64,000 nt of DNA from Mycobacterium sp. ELW1 (GCF_008329905.1 NZ_CP032155.1:2666001-2730000), one strand, 5' to 3'; positions 53,936-62,954 are shown, counted from the stretch's first letter. Notes: generated by a model from the letters alone, not told the origin. A program made the numbers and translations.

Positions 53936-55318
53936 ATGACGATCGAGACCGAGGGACCACCCAGGGCAGGCGCCGGCTGGCGTCGTGAGATCACTCGTAC
54001 CCAGTGGCTGGTGCTGGCCGGCACCACGTTGGGATGGGGACTCGACGGCTTCGCCGGCAGCCTCTACGTCCTGGTGCTGGGGCCGGCCATGACCGAACTA
54101 CTACCCAACAGCGGCATCGACGCGACCCGGGCGTCGATCGGGATGTACGGCGGGCTGACGATGGCTCTGTTCCTCGCGGGGTGGGCGACCGGTGGGATCC
54201 TGTTCGGAATTCTCGCCGACTACTTCGGCCGCACCCGGGTGCTCTCGGTCGGCATCCTGACCTACGCGGTGTTCAGCGCCGCGGCGGCGTTCGCGGACAA
54301 CTGGTGGCAACTGGGCATCCTGCGGTTCATTGCCGGTCTCGGGTCAGGTGTCGAAGCCCCCGTCGGTGCCGCACTGATCGCCGAAACCTGGCGCAACCGC
54401 TTCCGTGCCCGCGCTGGCGGGGTGATGATGGCGGGCTACGCTGCCGGCTTCTTCGCCGCCGCGGGCGCCTATGCCCTGATGGGCAGCCAGGGCTGGCGGG
54501 CCATGCTGATGCTGGCGGGCCTGCCTGCGTTCGTGGTCTGGTTCATCCGGCGGTTCGTGCCCGAACCACCCGAGATCAGCGCGCACCTCGATTCGCGCCG
54601 CCGGCGAAAGGCCCAGGGGGCCAGTGCCGCTCACGACCGGTTCGTGCTGTGGCGGCTGTTCGCGCCGCCGCTGCGACGGCCTATGCTGGTCTGCACCGCC
54701 CTCGCCACCGGCGCGCTGATCGCGTTCTGGAGCGTGTCCACCTGGTACCCGCAGATCATCCGGCAGTTGACTGCGGCGGCGGACCTACCGGCGGCCCTGG
54801 CCGATCACCGCGTCGCGGTGGCGGCGATGCTGTTCAACGCCGGCGGCGTCGCCGGCTACGCCTCCTGGGGCTTCATCGCCGACCTGATCGGCCGGCGCAC
54901 GACCTTCCTGCTGAGTTTCCTCGTGTCGGCCCTGGGCATCGCGTGGACGTTCCCGTTCGAACGCAGCTACGCCGAATTCTTGGTGGCCATGCCGATCCTG
55001 GGGTTCGGGCTCTTCGGCGCGCTGTCCGGCACGTTCATCTACGCCCCCGAACTGTTCCCGCCCAGTGTCCGGGCCACTGCACTCGCGGTGTGTAACAGCG
55101 TCGGTCGCTACATCACCGCACTGGGTCCGCTGAGTGCCGGTGTCATCGCTACGTCGTGGTTCGGCGGCAACCTGGGCCAAGCCACCGCCTGGGTATCGGC
55201 GCTGGGCCTGGTGGCCGTGGTCGGTCTGGCGTTCGCCGCCGAGACCCGCGGCGCGCCGATGCCCGCCGACCCCGTCGTCGAAACCTTGGTCCACCGCACG
55301 GAAAAGAGCCAGTCATGA
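53936..55318 (+). CDS. MFS transporter, aromatic-acid/metabolite:H+ symporter type
   Basis: 460 residues from the ATG at 53936 (GAGGGG upstream). Twelve membrane spans. The sugar/aromatic acid symporter motifs are visible: GWGLDGFAGSLYV in span 1 (the D of this motif is conserved in AAHS-type importers), GGILFGILADYFGRTRVL after span 2, and GFIADLIGRRTTFL after span 8. It probably imports the substrate of the pathway. Its stop overlaps the next start (ATGA). Confidence 0.9.
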   Translation: MTIETEGPPRAGAGWRREITRTQWLVLAGTTLGWGLDGFAGSLYVLVLGPAMTELLPNSGIDATRASIGMYGGLTMALFLAGWATGGILFGILADYFGRTRVLSVGILTYAVFSAAAAFADNWWQLGILRFIAGLGSGVEAPVGAALIAETWRNRFRARAGGVMMAGYAAGFFAAAGAYALMGSQGWRAMLMLAGLPAFVVWFIRRFVPEPPEISAHLDSRRRRKAQGASAAHDRFVLWRLFAPPLRRPMLVCTALATGALIAFWSVSTWYPQIIRQLTAAADLPAALADHRVAVAAMLFNAGGVAGYASWGFIADLIGRRTTFLLSFLVSALGIAWTFPFERSYAEFLVAMPILGFGLFGALSGTFIYAPELFPPSVRATALAVCNSVGRYITALGPLSAGVIATSWFGGNLGQATAWVSALGLVAVVGLAFAAETRGAPMPADPVVETLVHRTEKSQS

Positions 55319-56505
55319 ACGAATACGCCAACGCGACAGCGGTTGTCGTCGGCGGCTCCATCGGCGGTCTGACCGCGGCCCTGCTGTTGCGTGACCTCGG
55401 CTTCCACGTCGACGTCTACGAACGCACCCCGGGACCGCTGGACGGCCGCGGCAGCGGGATCGTCCTGCAACCGGACACCGTGCGCTGGTTCAGCGAACGC
55501 AGCCACCAGAACCTGGCCGACCTGCAGACGCGCACCTCCTACATTCAATACCTCCAACGCGACGGTGGCATTGCGCACCGCGAGAACGCGAGCTGGACCT
55601 ACACCTCCTGGGGTACCTTCTATCGCGCCCTGTTGTCCGACTTCGGCACAAAGCATTACCACTACGGCGAATACGCCTGTGGATTCAGTCAGGACGACGA
55701 CCAGGCCACCGTCCGATTCGTGAGTGGCACAACGGTTTCGGCTGATCTGGTGGTGTTTGCCGATGGAATCACCTCGACAGCGCGAGAGCGCTTCGATCCC
55801 GAGGCGACGCTGAGTTACTCCGGTTACATCGGTTGGCGAGGCACCGTGCCATGGTCGGCGCTGAGCGCTCAAACCCGTCGGGTTCTCGACGACGCGATCA
55901 CTTACGACGTGGTGCCGCACTCACACATCACCATGTACCCGATACCTGGCGAGGATGGGTTGGACGTCAAACACAGATTGATGAACTACGTCTGGTATCG
56001 CAACGTCGCGGCCGGACCCGACCTGACCGAGATGCTGATCGACAAGCGTGGATTCCACGGCTCGGTATCGGTGCACCCAGGTCTGGTGCAGGACCGCTAT
56101 ATCGACGAGATGCGCCGGGCCGCAGCCGAACTGTTCGCGCCAGCCGTGGCGGAGGTGGTTCAGGCCACCGAAACGCCCTACCTTCAAGTACTTTCCGACG
56201 TCCGGGCGTCAAGGATGGCGCAGGGCCGGGTGGCGCTGATCGGTGATGCCGCTTGCGCGTCTCGCCCGCACGCCGCCGCCGGGACCGCGAAAGCGGCCGC
56301 CGACTGCTGGGCCCTGGCCGCCGCGCTGCGCGACGCGGGCGGCGACATCGCCTCTGCGTTGACCAAGTGGGAGCCGGGCCAGCTCCAGTTGAGCGACGCA
56401 CTGTTGCGCCGAGTCGTGGACATGGGGAACCGCTCACAGTTCCACAACACCTGGATACCCGGTGACCCCGATCTGCGATTCGGCCTCTACGGGCCCGGAC
56501 GCTAA
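55315..56505 (+). CDS. FAD-dependent aromatic monooxygenase, 2,6-dihydroxypyridine 3-monooxygenase-like
   Basis: 396 residues from the ATG at 55315 (overlaps the MFS stop). Rossmann FAD motif VVVGGSIGGLTAA at the N-terminus, the DG motif in VVFADGITSTARERF near 155, and the GD motif in ALIGDAACASRPHAAAGTAKA near 310. The ARPH-type sequence at the GD motif resembles 2,6-dihydroxypyridine hydroxylase of nicotine degraders. It would hydroxylate an electron-rich aromatic or hydroxypyridine using NAD(P)H and O2. The substrate remains inference. Confidence 0.88.
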   Translation: MNEYANATAVVVGGSIGGLTAALLLRDLGFHVDVYERTPGPLDGRGSGIVLQPDTVRWFSERSHQNLADLQTRTSYIQYLQRDGGIAHRENASWTYTSWGTFYRALLSDFGTKHYHYGEYACGFSQDDDQATVRFVSGTTVSADLVVFADGITSTARERFDPEATLSYSGYIGWRGTVPWSALSAQTRRVLDDAITYDVVPHSHITMYPIPGEDGLDVKHRLMNYVWYRNVAAGPDLTEMLIDKRGFHGSVSVHPGLVQDRYIDEMRRAAAELFAPAVAEVVQATETPYLQVLSDVRASRMAQGRVALIGDAACASRPHAAAGTAKAAADCWALAAALRDAGGDIASALTKWEPGQLQLSDALLRRVVDMGNRSQFHNTWIPGDPDLRFGLYGPGR

Positions 56506-56526
56506 CTACCGTTGAAAGGAAAACCG

Positions 56527-56991
56527 ATGACAGACAACAACTTTCTGACCGATCTGCCCTTGGCGGGCGAGCTTGTCGCCACCAATTTCGAAACGTGGCC
56601 CGACTGGCTGCGCACGGAGTTTGCCGAACACGCGTACGACGGTCATGTCGGTTCCACCCTGCTCAGTGCGAATGAGCGGGTCCGGGTCTGGGAGATCCGG
56701 CTGGAACCGGGCGAGCGCTGGCACGCGCACCGACATGTTCTGGACTATTTCTGGACGGCCGTCAAAGCCGGCCGTAGCAGGCAGCACACCCACGACGGCA
56801 CCGTGCGTGAAGTCTCTTATCAGGCCGGCGAAACACGGCACTTCCACTTCGGTCCGGGGGAGTTCCTTTTGCACGATATCGAGAACATCGGCGACGATGA
56901 TCTGGTGTTCACCACCGTGGAACATCTTGACAGTGCCAACCCGCCCCTGGCCCTCGGCAAGGCGGCCAGCGCTGCGCCGGGCACCCGATGA
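56527..56991 (+). CDS. Cupin-domain protein
   Basis: 154 residues, with AAAGGA before the ATG at 56527. Cupin motif 1 is ERWHAHRHVLDYFWTAVKAG, with three His (HAHRH) and Tyr instead of the usual Glu. Motif 2 is GPGEFLLHDIEN with the third His ligand and conserved Asn. Such small cupins bind Fe, Mn or Ni and may be dioxygenases or isomerases. It is too short and too different from 3-hydroxyanthranilate dioxygenase for a confident match. It lies between the monooxygenase and the decarboxylase-like gene, which suggests ring cleavage or isomerisation. Confidence 0.85.
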   Translation: MTDNNFLTDLPLAGELVATNFETWPDWLRTEFAEHAYDGHVGSTLLSANERVRVWEIRLEPGERWHAHRHVLDYFWTAVKAGRSRQHTHDGTVREVSYQAGETRHFHFGPGEFLLHDIENIGDDDLVFTTVEHLDSANPPLALGKAASAAPGTR

Positions 56992-57995
56992 TCACGACTC
57001 CCATCGCCGAGGGCGTGGTCGATGTCCATGCACACTGGCTGCCCCGCGAGCTCTTCGGTCTACCGCCGGGTGCGCCCTACGGGCCGATGCACGATCGGGA
57101 CGGTCAGCTATACCTGGGTGATCTGCCGTTGTCGATCGCTACCGACGCGATGAGTGATCCCGCTGCGGCGTTGGCCGATATGGATCGGGCCGGCGTCGGA
57201 GTGCGTGTGCTGTCCGCGCCGCCGTTCGCGTTTCCGCTCGCCCCCGGCGAGGCGGCCGGCAGATACGCCGACGCATTCAACCGCGCCCTCGGCGGAATCG
57301 TCACCGGCTGCGGCGGCCGCTTGGTGGGATTGGGCATGGTTGCCCTCGGCGACAATGCAGAGGCCAGCCGCCAACTCGAGACGATGGCCGGTATCGAGGG
57401 AATCTGTGGCGTCGCGATCCCGCCGGTGGTGGGGAGCGGCTCGCTCGACAGCGACCCGCTGCGCCACGTCCTGTCCGAAGCCACGCGGTTGGGATTGGCG
57501 GTGCTGGTGCATCCCATGCAACTTGCGCGCCCGGAATGGTCGAGTTACTACCTGACCAATCTGATCGGTAATCCGGTCGAGTCGGCCACGGCGGTGGCCA
57601 CCCTGCTGCTCAGTGGTCTCGTCGACGAACTGCCCGGCTTGCGAATCTGTTTCGTTCACGGCGGAGGCTGCGCCCCCGGCCTGGTAGGTCGCTGGAGTCA
57701 CGCCTGGTCGGCCCGCACCGACGTCAACGCCCGCGCCCCTCGCCGGCCTGGCGATTCGTTTCGCGATCTGTACTTTGACACCGTGACACACGGTGCGCCC
57801 CAGCTGGCGTTGCTCAAACAGCTTGCGGGCCAGGACAAAATCGTCTGCGGCAGCGACTATCCATTCGATATGGCCGAGTCCGACCCGGCTCGCTTCGCTG
57901 TCGAGCACGGGCCGGGAGCCGATTCGCTGCACCGCGCTGCTCAGGATTTCCTCGGGTTGCGACCACAGCGCCCAGCGCCGAGGGTGGCGTCGTGA
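56988..57995 (+). CDS. ACMSD-family amidohydrolase/decarboxylase
   Basis: 335 residues; ATG overlaps the cupin stop (ATGA). The sequence follows the 2-amino-3-carboxymuconate-6-semialdehyde decarboxylase pattern: HxH metal motif in VDVHAHWLP, His in LVHPMQLA, the segment LPGLRICFVHGGGCAP, and the final CGSDYPFDM with the catalytic Asp. The family decarboxylates aromatic or muconate acids with Zn or Mn. Combined with the aldehyde dehydrogenase it resembles the kynurenine/2-nitrobenzoate lower pathway, though no 3-hydroxyanthranilate dioxygenase is recognisable. Cytosolic. Confidence 0.88.
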   Translation: MITTPIAEGVVDVHAHWLPRELFGLPPGAPYGPMHDRDGQLYLGDLPLSIATDAMSDPAAALADMDRAGVGVRVLSAPPFAFPLAPGEAAGRYADAFNRALGGIVTGCGGRLVGLGMVALGDNAEASRQLETMAGIEGICGVAIPPVVGSGSLDSDPLRHVLSEATRLGLAVLVHPMQLARPEWSSYYLTNLIGNPVESATAVATLLLSGLVDELPGLRICFVHGGGCAPGLVGRWSHAWSARTDVNARAPRRPGDSFRDLYFDTVTHGAPQLALLKQLAGQDKIVCGSDYPFDMAESDPARFAVEHGPGADSLHRAAQDFLGLRPQRPAPRVAS

Positions 57996-59080
57996 CCGCG
58001 TTGTTCACCCCGCTGACGCTGCGCGGGGTCACCTTCGCCCACCGAGCGTGGATGTCGCCGATGATGCAGTTCTCGGCAGTACCGGAGGGCCCGGACATGG
58101 GTTCACCGACCGACTGGCATATCCAGCACCTCGGTGCCCGTGCCGTTGGGGGTGCAGCGCTGGTCATGACAGAGGCGACCGCCGTCGACCCGGTGGGCCG
58201 TAGCAGCGTCTACGACCTCGGGCTGTGGAACGAGCGGCAGGTCGAACGCTTCCGCCGGATCACCGGTTTCATCACAGCCCACGGCGCCGTGCCCGGGATC
58301 CAGCTCGTGCACGCAGGACGAAAGGCCTCGACCGGCCGACCGTGGCCGGACGACAGTCGGGAGCCGCAGACGTGGTCCACCGTCGGCCCCAGTCCGGTGC
58401 CGTTCGGGCGATTGCCCGCGCCCGCCGAACTCGATGCAGTTCAGATCAGTTCGATCGTCGGGGCGTTCGCCGATGCGGCCCGCCGTGCGGCGCATGCGGG
58501 ATTCCGGGTACTGGAGCTACATGGTGCACACGGATACCTGATCCACCAGTTTCTGTCACCGGCGTCCAACACCCGCACCGACCACTACGGGGGCAGCCTG
58601 GAGAACCGCATGCGGTTCGCCCTCGAGGTGGTGGCGGCGGTGCGCGCGCAGTGGCCCGACGAACTTCCGCTGTTCTTCCGGGTGTCGGCGACCGACTGGC
58701 TGGCCGGCGACACGGACGACCCTCGGCTGGGCTGGACGGTGGAAGAGTCGATCATCCTCGCGTCACGGCTGAAGGAACTTGGCGTCGACCTGATGGACGT
58801 ATCGACCGGCGGACTGGTGCCCGATGCGACGATCCCGGTGAGCCCCGGCTACCAGGTGCCGTTCGCCGAGGCTCTGCGCACCAAGGCCGACATCCCTGCC
58901 GCCGCGGTCGGACTAATCACCGAAGCAGACCAGGCCGCGCGGATCGTCGACGGCCAGCAGGCCGACGCGGTCTTCCTGGCCCGCGCATTGCTTCGCGACC
59001 CGAACTGGGTTCGCCGTGCCGCCGGGACGCTCGGGGTAACCCTGCCGTTTCCGCCGCAATATACGAGGGCCTTCCCATGA
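57992..59080 (+). CDS. YqjM-type NADH:flavin ene-reductase (old yellow enzyme family)
   Basis: 362 residues from a GTG that overlaps the previous stop (GTGA). OYE features: FTPLTLRGVTFAHRAWMSP at the N-terminus, GIQLVHAGRKAS, substrate-binding ELHGAHGYLIHQFLSP and DHYGGSLENRMRF, and the C-terminal flavin phosphate site AVGLITEADQAARI. It reduces activated C=C bonds using NAD(P)H and FMN. In this operon it could reduce an unsaturated ring or ring-cleavage intermediate. Confidence 0.92.
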   Translation: MTALFTPLTLRGVTFAHRAWMSPMMQFSAVPEGPDMGSPTDWHIQHLGARAVGGAALVMTEATAVDPVGRSSVYDLGLWNERQVERFRRITGFITAHGAVPGIQLVHAGRKASTGRPWPDDSREPQTWSTVGPSPVPFGRLPAPAELDAVQISSIVGAFADAARRAAHAGFRVLELHGAHGYLIHQFLSPASNTRTDHYGGSLENRMRFALEVVAAVRAQWPDELPLFFRVSATDWLAGDTDDPRLGWTVEESIILASRLKELGVDLMDVSTGGLVPDATIPVSPGYQVPFAEALRTKADIPAAAVGLITEADQAARIVDGQQADAVFLARALLRDPNWVRRAAGTLGVTLPFPPQYTRAFP

Positions 59081-61347
59081 CGCACATCGGACAACCGGTC
59101 ACCAGGGTCGAGGGCCGGGACAAGGTGACCGGTCGAGCCCGCTACACGGCCGACACCCTCGTGGACGGGGTGGCCTATGCCGCCGTGGTGCAGTCCGAGA
59201 TCGCCCACGGCATCGTGACCGTCGAATCACTGCGTGACAGCAGCGCTCGTGCCGCCGCGGCCCCCGGCGTTCTGCACGTATTGACTCCGTTGAATTGCCC
59301 CGTCCTGCATCGGCTACCGGATGACGTCACGTTCGACCTGCCGATGGAGCGCCGGCCACCGCTGTCGGATCTGACGGTTCAGCACGTCGGCCAGCACATG
59401 GCCGTCGTGGTGGCCGATTCGCCGGAGAACGCCACCCATGCGGCGTCGTTGTTCGACCTGCGTTACGAGGTGCAACCGGCCGCATTGGGCATCGACGAGG
59501 TGCTCGGCGCCACCCCGCCACCGGATGAGAAGGATGGCCAGATCCGTTACGGCAGTTACCTTCCGGATCACTTCGTGAAGCTGGACGAGGAGAAGCTGCA
59601 AGACCATCGCGGGCCGCGTGACGAACCGCCCGGCGCGGCACGCGTCGATGTCGGTTACACGACACCGCTCAACGCGCACTATCCGATCGAACTCTCGGCC
59701 AGCATCGCGGCGTGGGACGGTGATCTGCTCACCGTGCATGACGCGACTCGGTGGATAACCGGTGAACGTGCGGCGCTGGCCGCCTACCTCGGTGTCCCGG
59801 AACCTCACGTCCGGGTGATCGCACCCCTGGTCGGTGGCGCGTTCGGGTCGAAGAGCTTTCTGTGGATGCATGTGGTGTTGTGCGCGGTCGCCGCGCGGGA
59901 GATCGGGCGTCCGGTCAAACTCGTCCTCACCCGCAACCAGATGTTCTCCTCGACGGGTCATCGGCCTCGGACCCGCCAGCAGATCCGTCTGGTCGCAGAC
60001 GATGACGGTGCGCTGCGCAGCGTCGAGCATCACACCGTGACCGAGACGTCGACGGTGGCTCACTTCTGCGAGCCCGCCGGGCTGTCCAGCCGCATCCTCT
60101 ACCAGACACCGCGGCTGGTGGTGTCCCACCGGACCGCGCGAATCAACGCTCCCACACCATGTTTCATGCGAGGACCGGGGGAGGCGCCGGGTCTCTTCGC
60201 GCTGGAATCGGCGATGGACGAACTCGCCGTCGACCTCGGTATGGACCCGTTGGAACTCCGCATCCGCAACCACGCCGACGCCGACCAGGCCAGCGGCAAA
60301 CCATGGTCGGGCAAGCATCTCCTGGACTGTTACGAGGCCGGGGCGCGGCGGTTCGGGTGGGATAAGCGCCCTCTGGAGCCGCGATCGTTGTCGGACAACG
60401 GAATGCGACTCGGCTGGGGGATGGCCACCGCGACATATCCCGGTCGCCGGATGCCGGCGTCGTGCAGCGTGACCACTGCCGCCGATGGGTCGGTGCGGTT
60501 CACATCGGCCACCCACGAGATCGGCACCGGCGTGCGCACGGCGATGTGCCAGGTCGCCGCGGACGCCACGGGCTTGCCGTTGTCGTCTGTGGCGTTCGAT
60601 TCCGGTGATTCGCTGTTCCCGGATGCCCCCTACAGCGGCGCATCGCAGACGACGGCCACGGTCGGCTCGGCCGTCCATGCCGCCGCCACCCAATGGAGCG
60701 ACCGGTTACGCGCGTTGCTCAACGGCGATGTGAACACCCCGTTTCACGGCGCAGGCGATATCCGGTTCATCGACGGCGACGTCGTGTCTGCGGGCCACCG
60801 CGTCGCGGTCGCCGAGGTGATCGCGCACGGCGGCCGGCGCTTCCTCGATGAACTGACTTTCACGGTCTCTGTCGACGGCGGTCAGCAGCACGACAGCGTT
60901 TCGCAGTCGTTCGGCGCGCACTTCTGCGAAGTCGAGGTCGACGAAGAGATCGGACGGGCAACGGTGACCCGCTGGGTTGCGGTGATGGACTGCGGACGAG
61001 TCCTCAACCCCGCGCTGGCCCGCAATCAGGTGATGGGAGGCATCACGTTCGGCGTCGGCATGGCATTGCTGGAACAGCTGCCGTACGACGCCCGGACCTC
61101 GCAACTCATCGGTGAGTACTACGTTCCGACTCACGCGGACCGCCCCGACTTCGACATCACGTTCATCGACGAACCCGACTTCGGTCTTGGCCCGATCGGC
61201 GTGCGCGGCATCGGTGAGATCGGCGCCTGCGGCGTCGCTGCGGCGGTGGCCAATGCAATCTTCCATGCCACCGGCCGCAGGATCCGCGACCTGCCGATCA
61301 CAGTGGAGCAGTTGATGATTCACGACACCGCGAGTCAGGGGAACTGA
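59077..61347 (+). CDS. Molybdopterin-binding subunit of a xanthine-dehydrogenase-family hydroxylase
   Basis: 756 residues from the ATG at 59077 (overlap with the previous stop; the longer frame from 58225 is a shadow). The start THIGQPVTRVEGRDKVTGRA is typical of PaoC/YagR-like large subunits. Moco-binding segments: VGGAFGSKSF, MRGPGEAPGLFALE, ATHEIGTGVRTAM, and the C-terminal GVRGIGEIGACGVA, which carries the catalytic Glu. It hydroxylates an aromatic ring or oxidises an aldehyde using water oxygen. There is no signal peptide, so it is cytosolic. Confidence 0.92.
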   Translation: MTHIGQPVTRVEGRDKVTGRARYTADTLVDGVAYAAVVQSEIAHGIVTVESLRDSSARAAAAPGVLHVLTPLNCPVLHRLPDDVTFDLPMERRPPLSDLTVQHVGQHMAVVVADSPENATHAASLFDLRYEVQPAALGIDEVLGATPPPDEKDGQIRYGSYLPDHFVKLDEEKLQDHRGPRDEPPGAARVDVGYTTPLNAHYPIELSASIAAWDGDLLTVHDATRWITGERAALAAYLGVPEPHVRVIAPLVGGAFGSKSFLWMHVVLCAVAAREIGRPVKLVLTRNQMFSSTGHRPRTRQQIRLVADDDGALRSVEHHTVTETSTVAHFCEPAGLSSRILYQTPRLVVSHRTARINAPTPCFMRGPGEAPGLFALESAMDELAVDLGMDPLELRIRNHADADQASGKPWSGKHLLDCYEAGARRFGWDKRPLEPRSLSDNGMRLGWGMATATYPGRRMPASCSVTTAADGSVRFTSATHEIGTGVRTAMCQVAADATGLPLSSVAFDSGDSLFPDAPYSGASQTTATVGSAVHAAATQWSDRLRALLNGDVNTPFHGAGDIRFIDGDVVSAGHRVAVAEVIAHGGRRFLDELTFTVSVDGGQQHDSVSQSFGAHFCEVEVDEEIGRATVTRWVAVMDCGRVLNPALARNQVMGGITFGVGMALLEQLPYDARTSQLIGEYYVPTHADRPDFDITFIDEPDFGLGPIGVRGIGEIGACGVAAAVANAIFHATGRRIRDLPITVEQLMIHDTASQGN

Positions 61348-61886
61348 TGGCATCCGACTACGAGATCGCCCTCCGAGTCAACGGGGCGCTCCATGAGATC
61401 ACGGTCGACGTCCGGACCACTCTGTTGGACCTGTTGCGTGAGCGCCTCGGGATGACCGGTACCAAGAAAGGGTGCGATCACGGCTTGTGCGGCGCCTGTA
61501 CGGTGGCCGTCGAGGGCGAGCGGATCGTCAGCTGTCTTGCGCTGGCCGTGTCGGTCGACGGGTCGGCGGTGACGACCATCGAAGGGATCGCTGGCAGTGA
61601 TGCCCTGGATCCGGTGCAGGAGGCCTTCCTGCACCACGACGGCTTCCAATGCGGCTATTGCACTCCGGGCCAGATCTCGTCGGCACATGCCATGCTTCGC
61701 GAGCACGCCCGCGGGGATCTGTCCGCGGCATCGTTCGACGGTGATCGCGACACCGCGCTCGAGGGCCACCCGGTATTGACCGAGGCCGAGATCCGAGAAC
61801 GAATGGCGGGCAACATTTGCCGGTGCGGCGCCTACTCGAACATCGTCGACGCCGTCGCGGCGGCCGCGAAGGCGACGTCGCAGTGA
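61347..61886 (+). CDS. [2Fe-2S] subunit of the molybdenum hydroxylase
   Basis: 179 residues; ATG overlaps the previous stop by one base. The eight family cysteines are visible in GCDHGLCGACTV, IVSCLAL, FQCGYCTPGQ and GNICRCGAYSN. It carries two [2Fe-2S] clusters passing electrons from Moco to FAD. Unlike E. coli PaoA there is no Tat signal peptide at the N-terminus. Confidence 0.94.
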   Translation: MASDYEIALRVNGALHEITVDVRTTLLDLLRERLGMTGTKKGCDHGLCGACTVAVEGERIVSCLALAVSVDGSAVTTIEGIAGSDALDPVQEAFLHHDGFQCGYCTPGQISSAHAMLREHARGDLSAASFDGDRDTALEGHPVLTEAEIRERMAGNICRCGAYSNIVDAVAAAAKATSQ

Positions 61887-62869
61887 AGACTTTCGACTTC
61901 CGGCATGCGGCGTCGGTGGACGACGCGATCCGCTCCGTCGTCGAAACCGGCGGCACGTACCTCGCCGGTGGTACGAATCTCGTCGATCTCATGAAAAATG
62001 GTGTGCTGCAACCGCCGGCGCTCGTCGACGTTCGACGCCTTGGGCTGACCTCGGTGCTGAGCACCGACGTCGGGGGCGTGCGCATCGGTGCCGGGGTCAC
62101 CAACAGCGTGCTGGCCAACCATCCGTTGATTCGCCGCCAGTACCCGGTGTTGTCGCACGCGATTCTGAGCGGCGCCACCACGCAACTGCGGAACATGGCA
62201 ACCGTGGGTGGCAATCTGCTGCAACGAACTCGGTGCCCCTACTTCATGCAAACCGAATTCGACCGCTGCAACAAACGGGTGGCCGGCTCGGGTTGCGCCG
62301 CGCTCGACGGGTTCAACCGCGAGCATGCGGTGTTCGGGGGCAGCGAGCAGTGCGTGGCGACCAATCCGTCCGACATGGCCGTGGCGCTGGCCATTCTCGA
62401 TGCCGTCGTGCATGTGCAGGGCCCCGACGGCACCCGCGCGATCCCGATCGCCGACTTCTTCACGCTGCCCGGAGATACCCCGGATCGCGAAAACTGCCTG
62501 CAGACAGCGGAACTCATCACTGCTGTCGAACTGCCCCCGTCGGCGTTTGCGGCGCACTCGTGGTACCTCAAGCTGCGTGATCGACACAGCTATGCTTTTG
62601 CGCTGGTGTCGGCGGCGGTCGGTGTCGAGCTGATTGATGGCGTGATCGCATCAGCAGCGATAGCGCTGGGCGGCGTCGCTCCGCTGCCGTGGCGGGTACC
62701 TGCGGCCGAGGCCGCGTTGAGGGGACGGCGGCCCGAGGATGCGGTGCTGCACGCAGCCGCCCAGCAGGCGATGGCGGGTGCCCGGCCGCTGAGTCAGAAC
62801 GGCTTCAAGGTCCCGCTCGGACGCAGCGCGGTGCATCGGGCGCTGGTTCGTGCGCTCGGTACTTCATGA
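61883..62869 (+). CDS. FAD-binding subunit with extra Fe-S cluster motif
   Basis: 328 residues from the GTG at 61883 (GTGA overlap). FAD motifs YLAGGTNLVDLMKNG near 31-45 and ATVGGNLLQRTRCPYF. Between them and the substrate side lies an insertion with Cys118, Cys129, Cys138 and Cys157 (RCPYF, RCNKR, GSGC, SEQC), the pattern of the additional [4Fe-4S] cluster in PaoB and 4-hydroxybenzoyl-CoA reductase-like subunits. The C-terminal CO_deh_flav_C domain begins near 215. It completes the three-subunit enzyme and is the last gene of the operon. Confidence 0.92.
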   Translation: MKTFDFRHAASVDDAIRSVVETGGTYLAGGTNLVDLMKNGVLQPPALVDVRRLGLTSVLSTDVGGVRIGAGVTNSVLANHPLIRRQYPVLSHAILSGATTQLRNMATVGGNLLQRTRCPYFMQTEFDRCNKRVAGSGCAALDGFNREHAVFGGSEQCVATNPSDMAVALAILDAVVHVQGPDGTRAIPIADFFTLPGDTPDRENCLQTAELITAVELPPSAFAAHSWYLKLRDRHSYAFALVSAAVGVELIDGVIASAAIALGGVAPLPWRVPAAEAALRGRRPEDAVLHAAAQQAMAGARPLSQNGFKVPLGRSAVHRALVRALGTS

Positions 62870-62884
62870 CGGCACTGCCGCGAA

Positions 62885-62933
62885 TGTGCGGTTTCGTACG
62901 CGACACGCCACGTCAGGCGTACGAAACCGCACA
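62885..62933. terminator. 17-bp inverted repeat between the operon and the convergent dehydrogenase
   Basis: A perfect 17-bp stem (62885-62901 with 62917-62933) around a 15-nt loop. It begins 16 nt after the FAD subunit stop and could terminate both convergent transcripts. No U-run. The size and palindromic perfection also suit a mobile hairpin repeat. Confidence 0.65.
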
Positions 62934-62954
62934 CTGGCGAACCCGGTTCGGAGC

